DNA of 64,000 nt. Origin: Bacillus_CJ salitolerans (GTDB lineage: Bacteria > Bacillota > Bacilli > Bacillales > SA4). Under the pieces are notes generated by a model. That model ran no database searches. It had not been told where the DNA came from and saw only the letters and a program-made list of their open reading frames with translations. A program made the position numbers and the translations under genes. Where the stretch lies: the NCBI RefSeq assembly GCF_042680805.1, contig NZ_JBHUEM010000003.1, forward strand, positions 62,001 through 126,000, in the 5' to 3' direction. Below, in pieces: positions 27,377-36,796 of this stretch (its first letter is position 1; the number at the start of each line of letters is the position of its first letter).

Positions 27377-27768
27377 GTTGAACACCCTTATCTTTTTTTT
27401 TTCATACACACTGCTAGTATTATTAGAAAACCAATAAGTAATGACAAATTCATTATCAAAAATAAGCCAAGACAAATCATAGTTACTAATGTAGAAAAAA
27501 CAAGCCTATGGACTTACTAAATAGGCATATGTTTGTTTTTTGAGAAAAAGAAGTATTTTATTTCCCTAAATCATAAATTTATCATAAAATAGAAGTACAA
27601 GGTTTTATCTAAAACAGCACAAAATGCTAAAACTTAACACTCGATTTAGAAACTTTGTTATGTTACGATTGATGTTACATTAAAATGGGAACATTGTAAT
27701 AAAAGAGCAAACCGCTCTGGGGGTTAGAAGTCCCTTCAATAGTTCAGAACAGAAGGGAGAGGTGAATA
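27377..27768. other. Divergent region between yjbE and mecA
   Basis: 392 bases with no gene. It holds a terminator-like inverted repeat at 27495-27542 (listed separately) and, close to mecA, GC-richer sequence with the small hairpin AGAGCAAACCGCTCT. No known riboswitch pattern was seen. Confidence 0.4.
27495..27542. terminator. Orphan terminator-like hairpin upstream of yjbE
   Basis: The arms AAAAAACAA-GCCTAT and ATAGGC-ATATG-TTTGTTTTTT make a stem with A/T flanks able to act on both strands. It lies about 120 bases upstream of the yjbE start with no gene ending beside it, so it may be a leader attenuator of yjbE or a relic. Confidence 0.4.
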
Positions 27769-28452
27769 ATGGAAATTGAACGCATTAACGAACATACGGT
27801 AAAGTTTTATATTACGTATGGTGATATTGAAGAACGAGGCTTTGATCGTGAAGAAATTTGGTACAATAGAGAGAGAAGTGAAGAACTTTTTTGGGAAATG
27901 ATGGATGAAGTTCATAACCAAGAAGAGTTCTCTGTTGAAGGGCCACTATGGATTCAAGTTCAAGCTATGGAAAAAGGAATAGAAGTAGTGGTGACAAAGG
28001 CACAATTATCGAAGGACGGTCAAAAGTTCGAACTTCCATTAGCAGATGATAAAACCATGGACCTCCCAGTAGACGATAAAATTGAGTCATTGTTAGATCA
28101 ACACTTCCATTCAAAACAAACCGATCACGAAATAATTGAAGTGGATGATATCGATGATTCCTTGCAGTTTATGCTTCGATTTAACGACTTTGAAGATGTC
28201 ATTTCAATGAGTCATGCAGTAAAAATAACAGATATAGCCAATAGCTTATATTTATATGAAAATAAGTATTATTTATACGTGGAATTTATGGATGATGTGG
28301 AAGAAGAAGACCTTGATAATATTCTTAGTCTTATGCTTGAATTCGGAATTGAGAGTCAATTAACGATACACCGTTTATTGGAATATGGTAAAGAGATTGC
28401 CATTGAGGATGCATTAGGTGTAATTAGAAAGCATTTTCCACTAAGAAAATAA
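27769..28452 (+). CDS. mecA: Adaptor protein MecA
   Basis: Clp adaptor of 227 residues that, in Bacillus, targets ComK and other proteins to ClpCP and helps assemble ClpC hexamers. The N-terminal substrate-binding domain opens MEIERINEHTVKFYITYGDI; a highly acidic linker (about residues 105-130) joins the C-terminal ClpC-binding domain (FNDFEDVISMSHAV...). GGGAGAGGTGA precedes the ATG. Length is close to the B. subtilis protein. Confidence 0.95.
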   Translation: MEIERINEHTVKFYITYGDIEERGFDREEIWYNRERSEELFWEMMDEVHNQEEFSVEGPLWIQVQAMEKGIEVVVTKAQLSKDGQKFELPLADDKTMDLPVDDKIESLLDQHFHSKQTDHEIIEVDDIDDSLQFMLRFNDFEDVISMSHAVKITDIANSLYLYENKYYLYVEFMDDVEEEDLDNILSLMLEFGIESQLTIHRLLEYGKEIAIEDALGVIRKHFPLRK

Positions 28453-28529
28453 ACGAAACTATTTCGCTATTCATTCAAAGTGAACATAACTGGGCAAAAG
28501 TTCTATTGTCAACTTTAAGCATAAATAGT

Positions 28530-28563
28530 AAAACCGGTTCCATTAGTAGGAATCGGTTTTTTA
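28530..28563 (+). terminator. Terminator downstream of mecA
   Basis: The stem AAAACCGGTTCC / GGAATCGGTTTT (one mismatch) is followed by TTTTT. Confidence 0.8.
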
Positions 28564-28634
28564 GATAACAGGTAAATCTACTTTGGTATTTCCAATTCTA
28601 ACTAGTAAGAAATAAAGGGTTAGGAGTTAAAACA

Positions 28635-30143
28635 ATGAAACATACGATACAAGTTCTGTTGTTTTTGACAATTGTTTTTTCCTCTCTATTTTTTCTGCAG
28701 ACGTTTGTTGGGCAGCAAGTACTAGGGATATTGAGTATTGTATTTACAACTTTAGCAATTTTGATTGGTCTAGTAATCTTTCTTGAAAATAGACATCCGA
28801 CGAAAACGATAACTTGGTTAATTGTATTAGGGGCGTTTCCAGTAATTGGATTTATTTTTTATATTATTTTTGGACGGAATTTCAGGAAGAAGAGGATGTT
28901 TAAGAAGAAAGCGATGGTTGATGAACAAACCTTCTCAGTAATAGAAGATATACAAAATACATATACGATCCCAAGGTTTTTAAGAGAGCATCAAATAAGA
29001 TTGTATAATCTTGCTCATCGACTTGGTAAAAGTCCTGTTACCACTCATACTTTTTCAGAAATCTTAACAAATGGAGAGCATACCTATTCGAAAATAATCG
29101 AGGAGTTATCCAAAGCGAAACACCACATTCATCTAGAATATTATATTGTCCGTGATGACCAAATTGGAAATGTCATCAAGAACTTATTAATACAGAAAGC
29201 AAATGAAGGGGTTGAGGTTCGGTTTCTATACGATTCTGTAGGAAGCTGGAAACTTTCTAAAGCGTACAAAGAGGACTTGCGAGATGCGGGCATTGAAATG
29301 GTCCCCTTCTTCCCGGTAAAGTTGCCATTTTTAAATCATAAAGTTAACTTCAGAAATCACCGGAAAATTATTGTCATCGATGGCACAAAGGGGTTTATTG
29401 GCGGTTTAAATATTGGTGATGAATACTTAGGTCGTAACCCCAGTTTTGGTTTTTGGCGTGATACGCACTTGTTCATAGAAGGGGAAGCTGTTAGAAGCCT
29501 TCAATTAATATTCCTCCAAGATTGGTATTATATAACAAATAAATCCTTATTAACAAAAGAATATCTAACACCAGACCATAAGTTTGAGGATAAATTTGGC
29601 GGAGTACAGCTTGTTGCAGGTGGACCAGATAACGAATGGGAAATTATTAAAAGCTTGTTTTTTGAAATGATCTCATCTGCTAAACGATCTATATGTATAG
29701 CTACTCCATACTTCATCCCGGATGTTGATATTTTAACCGCAATCAAGATTGCTTCCTTAAGTGGGGTAGATGTAAAAATTTTAATTCCGAAGCGCCCAGA
29801 TAAACGTATTGTTTTCTACGCATCAAGATCATATATACCTGAGTTATTAGAGGCAGGAGTAAAGGTATATGAGTATGAAAAGGGGTTTATGCACAGTAAA
29901 TATTTAACGATTGATGGTGAATTGGCGTCTATTGGAACATCAAACATGGACATGAGAAGCTTCCATTTAAATTTTGAAGTGAATGCATTTCTTTATAAAA
30001 CAAAAAGTACGGCTAACTTAGTTAAAGAATTTGAGAATGATATAGAAAATTCTAATGAAATTAAGCTTGAAATCTTTAATAAAAGACCTGTTAAGCAAAG
30101 AATCATTGAATCATTAGCTAGACTACTCTCACCTTTATTATGA
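28635..30143 (+). CDS. cls: Cardiolipin synthase
   Basis: Membrane phospholipase-D-type enzyme of 502 residues that condenses two phosphatidylglycerols into cardiolipin. Two N-terminal membrane helices (about residues 5-50 and 58-78) are followed by two PLD domains: NHRKIIVIDGTKGFIGG (HxK(x)4D) and HSKYLTIDGELASIGTSN. AGGAGTT precedes the ATG. It is a single-gene unit with its own terminator. The symbol is generic; Bacillus has several paralogues. Confidence 0.92.
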   Translation: MKHTIQVLLFLTIVFSSLFFLQTFVGQQVLGILSIVFTTLAILIGLVIFLENRHPTKTITWLIVLGAFPVIGFIFYIIFGRNFRKKRMFKKKAMVDEQTFSVIEDIQNTYTIPRFLREHQIRLYNLAHRLGKSPVTTHTFSEILTNGEHTYSKIIEELSKAKHHIHLEYYIVRDDQIGNVIKNLLIQKANEGVEVRFLYDSVGSWKLSKAYKEDLRDAGIEMVPFFPVKLPFLNHKVNFRNHRKIIVIDGTKGFIGGLNIGDEYLGRNPSFGFWRDTHLFIEGEAVRSLQLIFLQDWYYITNKSLLTKEYLTPDHKFEDKFGGVQLVAGGPDNEWEIIKSLFFEMISSAKRSICIATPYFIPDVDILTAIKIASLSGVDVKILIPKRPDKRIVFYASRSYIPELLEAGVKVYEYEKGFMHSKYLTIDGELASIGTSNMDMRSFHLNFEVNAFLYKTKSTANLVKEFENDIENSNEIKLEIFNKRPVKQRIIESLARLLSPLL

Positions 30144-30202
30144 ACACAACGATTGTATAAGGTATGATTTGAAAGATGACAATTAGCTAGTTTTTCTTTT
30201 GT

Positions 30203-30252
30203 AAAAAGCGAAGCAACCCCGAAGATCCCATCGGTGTTTGCTTCGCTTTTTT
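30203..30252. terminator. Bidirectional terminator between cls and the DinB gene
   Basis: The 14-bp stem AAAAAGCGAAGCAA / TTGCTTCGCTTTTT lies between convergent genes. Confidence 0.85.
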
Positions 30253-30721
30253 AATCCCATATATTAATGCGATTGACTCCAGCTGTGCGTAAGTAATCAA
30301 GTAATTGCCCGGTGTGAATACTTTCATGATAAGCAATTCTAAGTAGCATATCACCAAGCTTTCTAACATAACCAACATCTGATCGATCAATATGGATGTT
30401 GCTCAAATCCGACTCATTAAATGAATGTATCGTTTGAAGGAATTCCTCTCGATAAGGTTGACTAAATTCTAGAAGTTCTTCTACATATTGAAAGACCCTA
30501 TTTTCATAAGGGGAATGATAGTCTTTAAGACTTCCTCTGTTTAGGATGGCTAAGTGGTAATAATGCTCAGCTTCTAATGTGTGTCTAATCATCTCAATAA
30601 TAGATAGTGCTTCTTGATCAGGCTTCCAATGTAAATATTCGTTTGGAACACTTCTCCAAAGTTTACAGCTTCGTCTCCTTACTTCTTCTAAATTTAAAGT
30701 AATCAGTTCAATCGAATTCAT
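30251..30721 (-). CDS. DinB/YfiT-family protein
   Basis: A 156-residue four-helix-bundle protein of the DinB superfamily. The metal-binding His residues are in place: one near residue 48 (RHTLEAEHYYH) and the pair in AYHESIHTGQLLDYLR near the C-terminus. The family includes DNA-damage-induced DinB and thiol S-transferases; the reaction here is unknown. A LexA-like box overlaps its likely promoter (30763-30774). Confidence 0.85.
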   Translation of the reverse strand: MNSIELITLNLEEVRRRSCKLWRSVPNEYLHWKPDQEALSIIEMIRHTLEAEHYYHLAILNRGSLKDYHSPYENRVFQYVEELLEFSQPYREEFLQTIHSFNESDLSNIHIDRSDVGYVRKLGDMLLRIAYHESIHTGQLLDYLRTAGVNRINIWD

Positions 30722-30762
30722 GTTTTCATCACCCCGAAGGAAAATTTGTCCATTTTATTATA

Positions 30763-30774
30763 GAACAAATGTTC
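30763..30774. promoter_or_regulatory. LexA/DinR-like SOS box between dinB-family gene and coiA
   Basis: GAACAAATGTTC has the Gram-positive SOS-box core GAAC-N4-GTTC as a perfect palindrome. On the minus strand it abuts a TATAAT -10 element, with TTGTGA 18 bp upstream as a possible -35, so LexA bound here would block the DinB-family gene. Confidence 0.6.
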
Positions 30775-30847
30775 TTGTTTCACAAGCAGGAATTTCTCGT
30801 ATTGTAACGAATGTATTTGGTGAAGTTTATGTAAGGAGTTGATAAGA

Positions 30848-32041
30848 GTGTTAGTTGCACTAATGGACAATGGAGAGATGATAAGTCTAGGGAGAGAATA
30901 TTCAAAGAAAGAGCTGGAGGGCTTGCGAATGGCACATGCATTTTTTTGTCCTTCATGCAGGGAGAAGGTTCATCTTAAACTAGGAGAGGTCAGAATCCCA
31001 CATTTTGCGCATCAATTAAATGCTAATTGTGATGCTTTTTCTGACCAAGAGTCAATGTATCATCTAAATGGAAAGCTTCAGCTTTTCCAATGGTTAAAAA
31101 AGCAACAGTATCAACCAATTCTTGAACCTTATTTTCAAGAACTGAAACAAAGACCTGATATCTGTTTTGAGGAACAAAGTACAAAAAACGTTATTGAATA
31201 CCAATGCTCATCCATTTCTGCTTCATTATTTAAAACTCGTTCACATGGCTATATTAAGCATGGTATTTGTCCCCTTTGGATATTAGGAGGGAAGAGAATA
31301 AAAAGACTATCAAAGGATATCTATAAGTTATCATTAATGGATTGGCTAGCAGCTAGTTTCATCCATAATAGTCCAGCCATCATGTATTATTGTAGCGATA
31401 CAAAGCAATTTGTCATTCTTCAAAATATCATTCCGCTTTCCACAAACCGTATTTTTGCTTCCACTAAAACCTTTCCACTATCACAAACTTCTATTAAAAA
31501 TTTAGTATCTCCCCAGCCTAATAATCTCGAAGCCTTTTTACCATGTTGGATTCAAATGAAGCAAAAATGGAGAGTAACGTGCACACAATATCCATCTACA
31601 AGCATGAAAAAACTGTTATCCCTCTATTATTCAAAAAACGTTTATCCATCATTACTTCCTCCTGAAATTGGTATTCCACTTCCATCCATGTATTGGATTC
31701 ATACTTCACCTATGGTTTGGCAATCGTGGATTCTCCTAGATTTTATCCTTTCTTTTCCTTTACACCAAACATTTTCGCTTCAAAATGTTTACAATTATTT
31801 TAATAAGAAAATAAAAATGAGTCTTTTTTCTGTGAGGGAACTTCCTCTTGTTCATCAGACTGATTATACATTTGCTATAAAAGAGTATATACATCAACTT
31901 TGCTCAATTGGTACCCTTCAAAGGGTAGGCCAACATCACTATCACAGGGTGCAATGTATGGTCTATCCATCTAGTTTAGAGGAAGCCTTTCATAGAGATC
32001 GATTACTTCTACATTTTCTTACTAGGAAGGTCAATGCCTGA
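30848..32041 (+). CDS. coiA: Competence protein CoiA
   Basis: A 397-residue cytoplasmic protein of the CoiA family, needed for transformation in competent Gram-positive bacteria. An N-terminal zinc-finger-like part (FFCPSCREKVHLK, then PHFAH) precedes the nuclease-like domain with RPDICFEEQSTKNVIEYQCS (the D...E-x-Q pattern of PD-(D/E)XK folds). I start it at GTG 30848 because AAGGAG then has a 9-base spacer; a TTG three codons upstream sits too close. mecA, which controls competence, is nearby. Confidence 0.9.
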   Translation: MLVALMDNGEMISLGREYSKKELEGLRMAHAFFCPSCREKVHLKLGEVRIPHFAHQLNANCDAFSDQESMYHLNGKLQLFQWLKKQQYQPILEPYFQELKQRPDICFEEQSTKNVIEYQCSSISASLFKTRSHGYIKHGICPLWILGGKRIKRLSKDIYKLSLMDWLAASFIHNSPAIMYYCSDTKQFVILQNIIPLSTNRIFASTKTFPLSQTSIKNLVSPQPNNLEAFLPCWIQMKQKWRVTCTQYPSTSMKKLLSLYYSKNVYPSLLPPEIGIPLPSMYWIHTSPMVWQSWILLDFILSFPLHQTFSLQNVYNYFNKKIKMSLFSVRELPLVHQTDYTFAIKEYIHQLCSIGTLQRVGQHHYHRVQCMVYPSSLEEAFHRDRLLLHFLTRKVNA

Positions 32042-32057
32042 GGCACTGAGCTAGTAA

Positions 32058-32807
32058 TTATAGCTGCTCCGTTAATAAGATAGGTCCTTTTTTTGTAATA
32101 GCAATTGTATGTTCATATTGTGCTGAAAGAGAGCCATCCATTGTACGTACAGTCCAGCCGTTCGAATCCATTTTTGACTCCCATGAACCAATATTAACCA
32201 TAGGTTCTATGGTAATAACCATTCCTTCCTTTATTCTTGGTCCACGGTTCGGTAATCCGAAATGAGGAATTTGAGGAGCTTCGTGAATTTTTGCTCCAAT
32301 ACCATGTCCGACAAAATCACGGACAATAGAAAATCCATGACCTTCAACATATTCCTGAATGGCATGGCCGATATCGCCTATTCTATTTCCGGCAACAGCC
32401 TTTTCAATTCCTTTATAAAGTGCCTCTCTTGATATGTCCATAAGCTTTTTGGCTTCTTTTGTAATGTTCCCAACAGGGTACGTCCAAGCAGAATCAGCCA
32501 GCCCACCATCAAGGTCTACAACCATATCAATTGTAACGATATCTCCATCCTTTAACGGTTCATTTCTTGGAAAACCATGGCAGATTTCATCATTAATTGA
32601 GGCACAAGTAACATATTCGTAGCCATAATAACCTTTTTGAGCAGAAGTAGCACCATGTTTATGGAGATAATGCTCCACAAATTGATCAATCTCAATGGTT
32701 GTAATACCAGGCTTTATTATCTTTGCTAACTCTTTATGGCAAGAGGCAACTACCCTTCCAGCAGCATGCATTAACTTAATTTGCTCGTCTGTTTTTAATG
32801 TAATCAT
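32058..32807 (-). CDS. map: Methionine aminopeptidase, type I
   Basis: Metalloprotease of 249 residues that removes N-terminal Met. The dinuclear metal ligands are visible: ASINDEICHGFP, TIDMVVDLDGGLADSAWTYP (two Asp), GHGIG (His) and the Glu residues of VITIEPMV and YEHTIAI. GGAGGGGT precedes the ATG. This location, between coiA and pepF, differs from the ribosomal-protein map of Bacillus, so this may be a second copy like B. subtilis YflG. Confidence 0.93.
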   Translation of the reverse strand: MITLKTDEQIKLMHAAGRVVASCHKELAKIIKPGITTIEIDQFVEHYLHKHGATSAQKGYYGYEYVTCASINDEICHGFPRNEPLKDGDIVTIDMVVDLDGGLADSAWTYPVGNITKEAKKLMDISREALYKGIEKAVAGNRIGDIGHAIQEYVEGHGFSIVRDFVGHGIGAKIHEAPQIPHFGLPNRGPRIKEGMVITIEPMVNIGSWESKMDSNGWTVRTMDGSLSAQYEHTIAITKKGPILLTEQL

Positions 32808-33026
32808 GCATACCCCTCCTATTTATGTTTTTGTTCTATATCATATATCTAAGAAGCTGTAAAAGTGATAAGTAATTATTGCATAAAGTCATAAAAAAAA
32901 ATTGAGTGCAAACAATATAAGATGTTAAAAAAAAGAGGGAATAAACGAAAAATAATAGAATAACTATTATGAGACCGTTTATTTCGCGTTTCTAATGAAT
33001 TTATTTTTTTGAGTGGGGTGTATGAT

Positions 33027-34850
33027 ATGACTGAACAAGCAGTAGTGAAATCTCTTCCTTCACGTAGTGAAGTAGCAGTTGAAGACACATGGAGACTTGA
33101 GGATATTTTTGCAACCGATAAAGACTGGGAGAATGAATTTAAAGAAGTTAAGGCATTGATCCCTAAAGCTGAAGAATTCCAAGGAAAACTTGGTGAGTCC
33201 TCGGATATTTTTTTACAACTACTTACATATCAAGATGAACTTTTAATGAGAATTAGTAAATTGTATACGTATGCTCACATGAGATATGATCAAGATACAA
33301 CGAATTCGTTTTATCAAGGTTTAAATGATCGAGCATCTAATTTGTATACTCAAATTTCAAGTGCATTAGCATTTGTCGTACCCGAAATACTTGCGCTAGA
33401 TGAAAGCATTTTAAAGTCCTTTCTTGAGGAAAAAGAAGAGCTTAAGGTGTATGAGCATGCATTAGACGAGATTAATCGCACAAGACCACATGTATTAAGT
33501 GCAAAGGAAGAAGCCCTTTTAGCACAAGCTTCTGAGGTTACAAGCTCATCTAGTAATACATTCGGTATGTTAAATAACGCAGATTTAAAATTCCCTACAA
33601 TCAAAGATGAGAATGGGGAAGAAGTAGAGATTACTCACGGTCGCTATATCCGCTTTTTAGAAAGCAGTGACGGACGCGTTCGTAAGGAAGCCTTTAAAGC
33701 GGTTTATGAGACATATGGAAATTATAAAAATACATTTGCAAGTACTTTATCCGGTGCGGTGAAAAAGGATAATTTTTATGCGCGTGTTCGTAACTATAAA
33801 ACAGCTCGTGAGGCTGCATTAAGTACAAATAATATTCCAGAACAAGTGTATGACAACCTAGTAAACACGGTAAACGATCACCTACATTTATTACACCGAT
33901 ATGTGTCACTACGTAAGAAGGTGTTAGGGCTGTCAGAGCTACATATGTATGACTTGTATACTCCATTAGTAAAGGATATTAAGATGGAGGTTTCATACGA
34001 AGAGGCGAAGGATTATGTACTAAAAGGACTAAAACCACTTGGGGAAGAGTATCAATCCATTTTAAAAGAAGCATATGAAAATCGTTGGGTTGACGTTCAT
34101 GAGAATAAAGGAAAACGAAGTGGTGCCTACTCATCAGGTGTTTATGGAACAAATCCATACATCCTTATGAACTGGCAAGATAATGTAAATAACTTGTTTA
34201 CATTAGCTCATGAATTTGGTCACTCTGTTCATAGCTATTACACTAGAAAATCGCAACCATTTGTATATGGAAACTACTCCATTTTCGTAGCAGAGGTTGC
34301 ATCTACTTGTAATGAAAACTTGTTGAATGATTATTTATTGAATACGATTGACGACGAGAAGAAACGTCTTTACCTTTTAAACCATTACTTAGAAGGTTTC
34401 AGAGGAACCGTATTCCGTCAAACCATGTTTGCTGAGTTTGAACATAATGTTCATATGAAAGCGCAGGAAGGTGAAGCATTAACACCTGATATGCTTACGG
34501 AAATGTACTATGATTTAAACAAGAAATATTTCGGTTCAGATATTGTGGTGGACGAAGAAATTGGGCTAGAGTGGTCACGTATTCCACATTTCTATTACAA
34601 TTACTATGTGTATCAATATGCAACTGGATTTAGTGCCGCTGCTGCCTTATCGAAGCAAATTTTAGAAGAGGGTGAGCCAGCTGTTGAACGCTACATAGAG
34701 TTTTTAAAAGCTGGAAGCTCAGACTACCCAATTGAAGTATTAAAAAAAGCAGGAGTAGATATGACATCTCCTGAACCAATGAAGCAAGCATTAAAGGTAT
34801 TTGAAGAAAAACTTACTGAAATGGAACAGCTGCTTGAAGGAATAAAATAA
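33027..34850 (+). CDS. pepF: Oligoendopeptidase F
   Basis: Cytoplasmic M3B zinc peptidase of 607 residues that cleaves oligopeptides, including signalling peptides in Bacillus. The zinc site HEFGH lies near residue 395 in LFTLAHEFGHSVHSYY. The start is set at ATG 33027, preceded by GGGGTG. Opp-imported peptides are plausible substrates. Confidence 0.95.
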   Translation: MTEQAVVKSLPSRSEVAVEDTWRLEDIFATDKDWENEFKEVKALIPKAEEFQGKLGESSDIFLQLLTYQDELLMRISKLYTYAHMRYDQDTTNSFYQGLNDRASNLYTQISSALAFVVPEILALDESILKSFLEEKEELKVYEHALDEINRTRPHVLSAKEEALLAQASEVTSSSSNTFGMLNNADLKFPTIKDENGEEVEITHGRYIRFLESSDGRVRKEAFKAVYETYGNYKNTFASTLSGAVKKDNFYARVRNYKTAREAALSTNNIPEQVYDNLVNTVNDHLHLLHRYVSLRKKVLGLSELHMYDLYTPLVKDIKMEVSYEEAKDYVLKGLKPLGEEYQSILKEAYENRWVDVHENKGKRSGAYSSGVYGTNPYILMNWQDNVNNLFTLAHEFGHSVHSYYTRKSQPFVYGNYSIFVAEVASTCNENLLNDYLLNTIDDEKKRLYLLNHYLEGFRGTVFRQTMFAEFEHNVHMKAQEGEALTPDMLTEMYYDLNKKYFGSDIVVDEEIGLEWSRIPHFYYNYYVYQYATGFSAAAALSKQILEEGEPAVERYIEFLKAGSSDYPIEVLKKAGVDMTSPEPMKQALKVFEEKLTEMEQLLEGIK

Positions 34851-34857
34851 AAAACTC

Positions 34858-34925
34858 GACCCAAATAAAACCCTGTAAAGTAGTCTCAAACATTGAGCTT
34901 CTCTACAGGGCTTATTATTTGGGTT
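34858..34925 (+). terminator. Terminator region after pepF
   Basis: Nested inverted repeats ACCCAAATAA / TTATTTGGGT and CCCTGTA / TACAGGG form an extended hairpin after the pepF stop; no long T run follows. Confidence 0.6.
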
Positions 34926-35002
34926 GCTTATCTATTTTGAAGGTGGCTTGAAAAAAACAATTATTAACCCATGTAACCTTTTTGGCACAATGGGTCATTT
35001 GA

Positions 35003-35182
35003 TCAAAATCCTTTAAACCCTTTAAAGCGTTTTTTATTGATAATCATCGATAATGTTATAAGAATGATAATAAAGAAAAGTGGAGTAGAAACATATATAG
35101 GAATTAGATTCATCATCCCAAGAATCTGAAGATAAAATGCCACCACATATAAAATGATACAGACAATGAGTTTCCAATTCAC
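35003..35182 (-). CDS. Small two-helix membrane protein, unknown function
   Basis: 59 residues from GTG 35182, which has GGAGGT 9 bases upstream: MNWKLIVCIIL, first helix to about residue 25, second helix around 32-50, basic end KKRFKGFKGF. No family recognised. Confidence 0.55.
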   Translation of the reverse strand: MNWKLIVCIILYVVAFYLQILGMMNLIPIYVSTPLFFIIILITLSMIINKKRFKGFKGF

Positions 35183-35361
35183 AGTTATAACCTCCAAGTA
35201 TAGTATAGGATGCTATATTGTATTCATGTGGTGGACAAAATAGAAGAATATAATAGTTGTGACATATTTGTGAAAAAATACACAAAGTAGTTGTCAAGTA
35301 ACAGCAATTCTGTTAGCCTAATGCTGTAAGATAAATTTGTATACTCACATCCCCTTATAAT

Positions 35362-35396
35362 AAAAAAGATTTGGCTATCATGCCAAATCTTTTTTC
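35362..35396. terminator. Symmetrical terminator hairpin
   Basis: AAAAAAGATTTGGC / GCCAAATCTTTTTT, usable on both strands. No gene ends immediately beside it on the plus strand. The bases between 35183 and this hairpin hold only AT-rich DNA. Confidence 0.75.
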
Positions 35397-35450
35397 CGTT
35401 GTTTAGGAAATTATAAATGCTCACTATTAGTGGATAACTGAGTGATGTGC

Positions 35451-35533
35451 GTAGTAATCCGGCTCTAGCGCCCAGCCACTCAAGGGTTATTTGCTATGCC
35501 TGAGGCTAAACGGGGCGCTTGCGCCTTTTGTTC
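35451..35533 (+). repeat. Dispersed structured intergenic repeat, copy D (internally deleted)
   Basis: Short form of the family: GTAGTAATCCGGCTCTAG, CGCCCAGCCA, then a deletion of both inner hairpins, then TGAGGCTAAACGGGGCGC, TTGCGCC and TTTTGTTC. It abuts the yjbH stop codon, as copy C abuts the RND stop. Confidence 0.75.
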
Positions 35534-36397
35534 TTAGTCAATATATTTCCAAAACGTTCCGTACTTTACAGGCACAAGCTCAACTTTCCGTTTAAACAGT
35601 AGCTTTTTCATTTCTTTTTCCACTTCATTAATTGGCATATTGTAAACGACCGATATCTCTTTAGAGGCAACAAATTTAAAATAGCTCAAGAATTTCTCTA
35701 GACTTGGGGGAGACGACGGATCAGGAGTGTCCTGCAACAAATCTTGTATGATGTTCACATACACATCATATGGGTAGCATCCAGTCACCTTCATTCCTGC
35801 TTCATCTATGTTTTCATTAAAGAATACAAGAGTCGGAATTTCCTCAACCTCCATGTCAGATGTCAGCTTCAAATCGCATTGAAAGGCTCTTTGGGCATTT
35901 TCAGAATGCATATCTGTCTGAAATTCTTCGACATCCAAACCAACTTTCGTAGCAAAATCAATTAAATTGGATTCATCAGAAATATCTTTTTTATGCAAGA
36001 AAAGCTGTTCCTGCAGTTCTCTTAAATATTTTAGTCCAACACGTCGTCCCTGAAACTCTGCCGCTTTAATCGCAATTGAAGCAGTAGAAGGGGAGGAAAT
36101 CGGGTTTTCAAACCATATATCTCCATCACATGACATTCCAGACCGGCTCCCCGTTCGTTCCCATACACTCGCAAGGTTCTCTGGCTTTTGTCTTGATCGT
36201 AAATTCAAGGAAGCTAGTTTTCCACTTAATATATGACGAATAGAAAAAAATCTTCCATACTCGATTTGTAGCTTTTTTAGATTTGGCTCAAGTGCCCAGC
36301 AATCTGGACAAAGTGGGTCAATAAATACATAGATTTCAAGAGGCTTTTTCACACATTCGGACGACCAGGATGATGCTGGCTCATGATGATGCATCAC
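35534..36397 (-). CDS. yjbH: Spx-degradation adaptor YjbH
   Basis: DsbA/FrnE-like thioredoxin-fold protein of 287 residues. The N-terminal thioredoxin part has the CxxC motif in FIDPLCPDCWALEP. In B. subtilis and Staphylococcus YjbH presents Spx to ClpXP. Other conserved stretches are RSGMSCDGDIWFE and FVASKEISVVYNMPINEVEKEM in part. It starts right after yjbI (GTG 36397 or ATG 36394; GGAGGAGA serves either), so the two are translated together. Confidence 0.93.
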   Translation of the reverse strand: MMHHHEPASSWSSECVKKPLEIYVFIDPLCPDCWALEPNLKKLQIEYGRFFSIRHILSGKLASLNLRSRQKPENLASVWERTGSRSGMSCDGDIWFENPISSPSTASIAIKAAEFQGRRVGLKYLRELQEQLFLHKKDISDESNLIDFATKVGLDVEEFQTDMHSENAQRAFQCDLKLTSDMEVEEIPTLVFFNENIDEAGMKVTGCYPYDVYVNIIQDLLQDTPDPSSPPSLEKFLSYFKFVASKEISVVYNMPINEVEKEMKKLLFKRKVELVPVKYGTFWKYID

Positions 36398-36796
36398 TCA
36401 TTCTCCTCCTTCGGCATCAGGAGTGTTAATCATATGCTGTGCGGTTAATACGAGTCGTCCATAAAAGTCGTCTCGTAAAGGTCCTTCTAGTCCAACCTCA
36501 TCCATCGCTTCACTCATACAGTGAATCCAAGCCTTTGCTCGTTTCGGTGTCACTTCAAACGGCATGTGTCTTGCCCTAAGCATAGGATGGCCATGCTCAT
36601 CTGTATAAAGAGATGGACCACCTAAATATTGTGTTAAAAATTGCTTTTGTTTCCTAGCAGTTTCTGTTAAATCTTCAGGGAAAATGGGAGCCAGATCAGG
36701 ATGAGCTCCAACTCTTCTATAAAAGGCATCTACTAGTTTTGAGATAACCTCTACGCCTCCAATTGCATCAAATGGCGCTTGAAATTGCTCTCTCAT
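36398..36796 (-). CDS. yjbI: Truncated haemoglobin YjbI
   Basis: Group II truncated haemoglobin of 132 residues. The proximal-His region reads ARHMPFEVTPKRAKAWIHCM with the usual His-Met-Pro; the distal Tyr is in AFYRRVGAHPDL and a Gln/Leu-rich E helix follows (QKQFLTQYLGGPSLY). It is the first gene of the yjbI-yjbH pair; AAAGGAG precedes the ATG. Reported roles of the family include oxygen or peroxide handling. Confidence 0.92.
   Translation of the reverse strand: MREQFQAPFDAIGGVEVISKLVDAFYRRVGAHPDLAPIFPEDLTETARKQKQFLTQYLGGPSLYTDEHGHPMLRARHMPFEVTPKRAKAWIHCMSEAMDEVGLEGPLRDDFYGRLVLTAQHMINTPDAEGGE

Noticed and set aside
27377..27480. Manganese (yybP-ykoY) riboswitch before the TerC-type gene yjbE
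   Set aside because: The conserved loop sequences of that aptamer could not be found.
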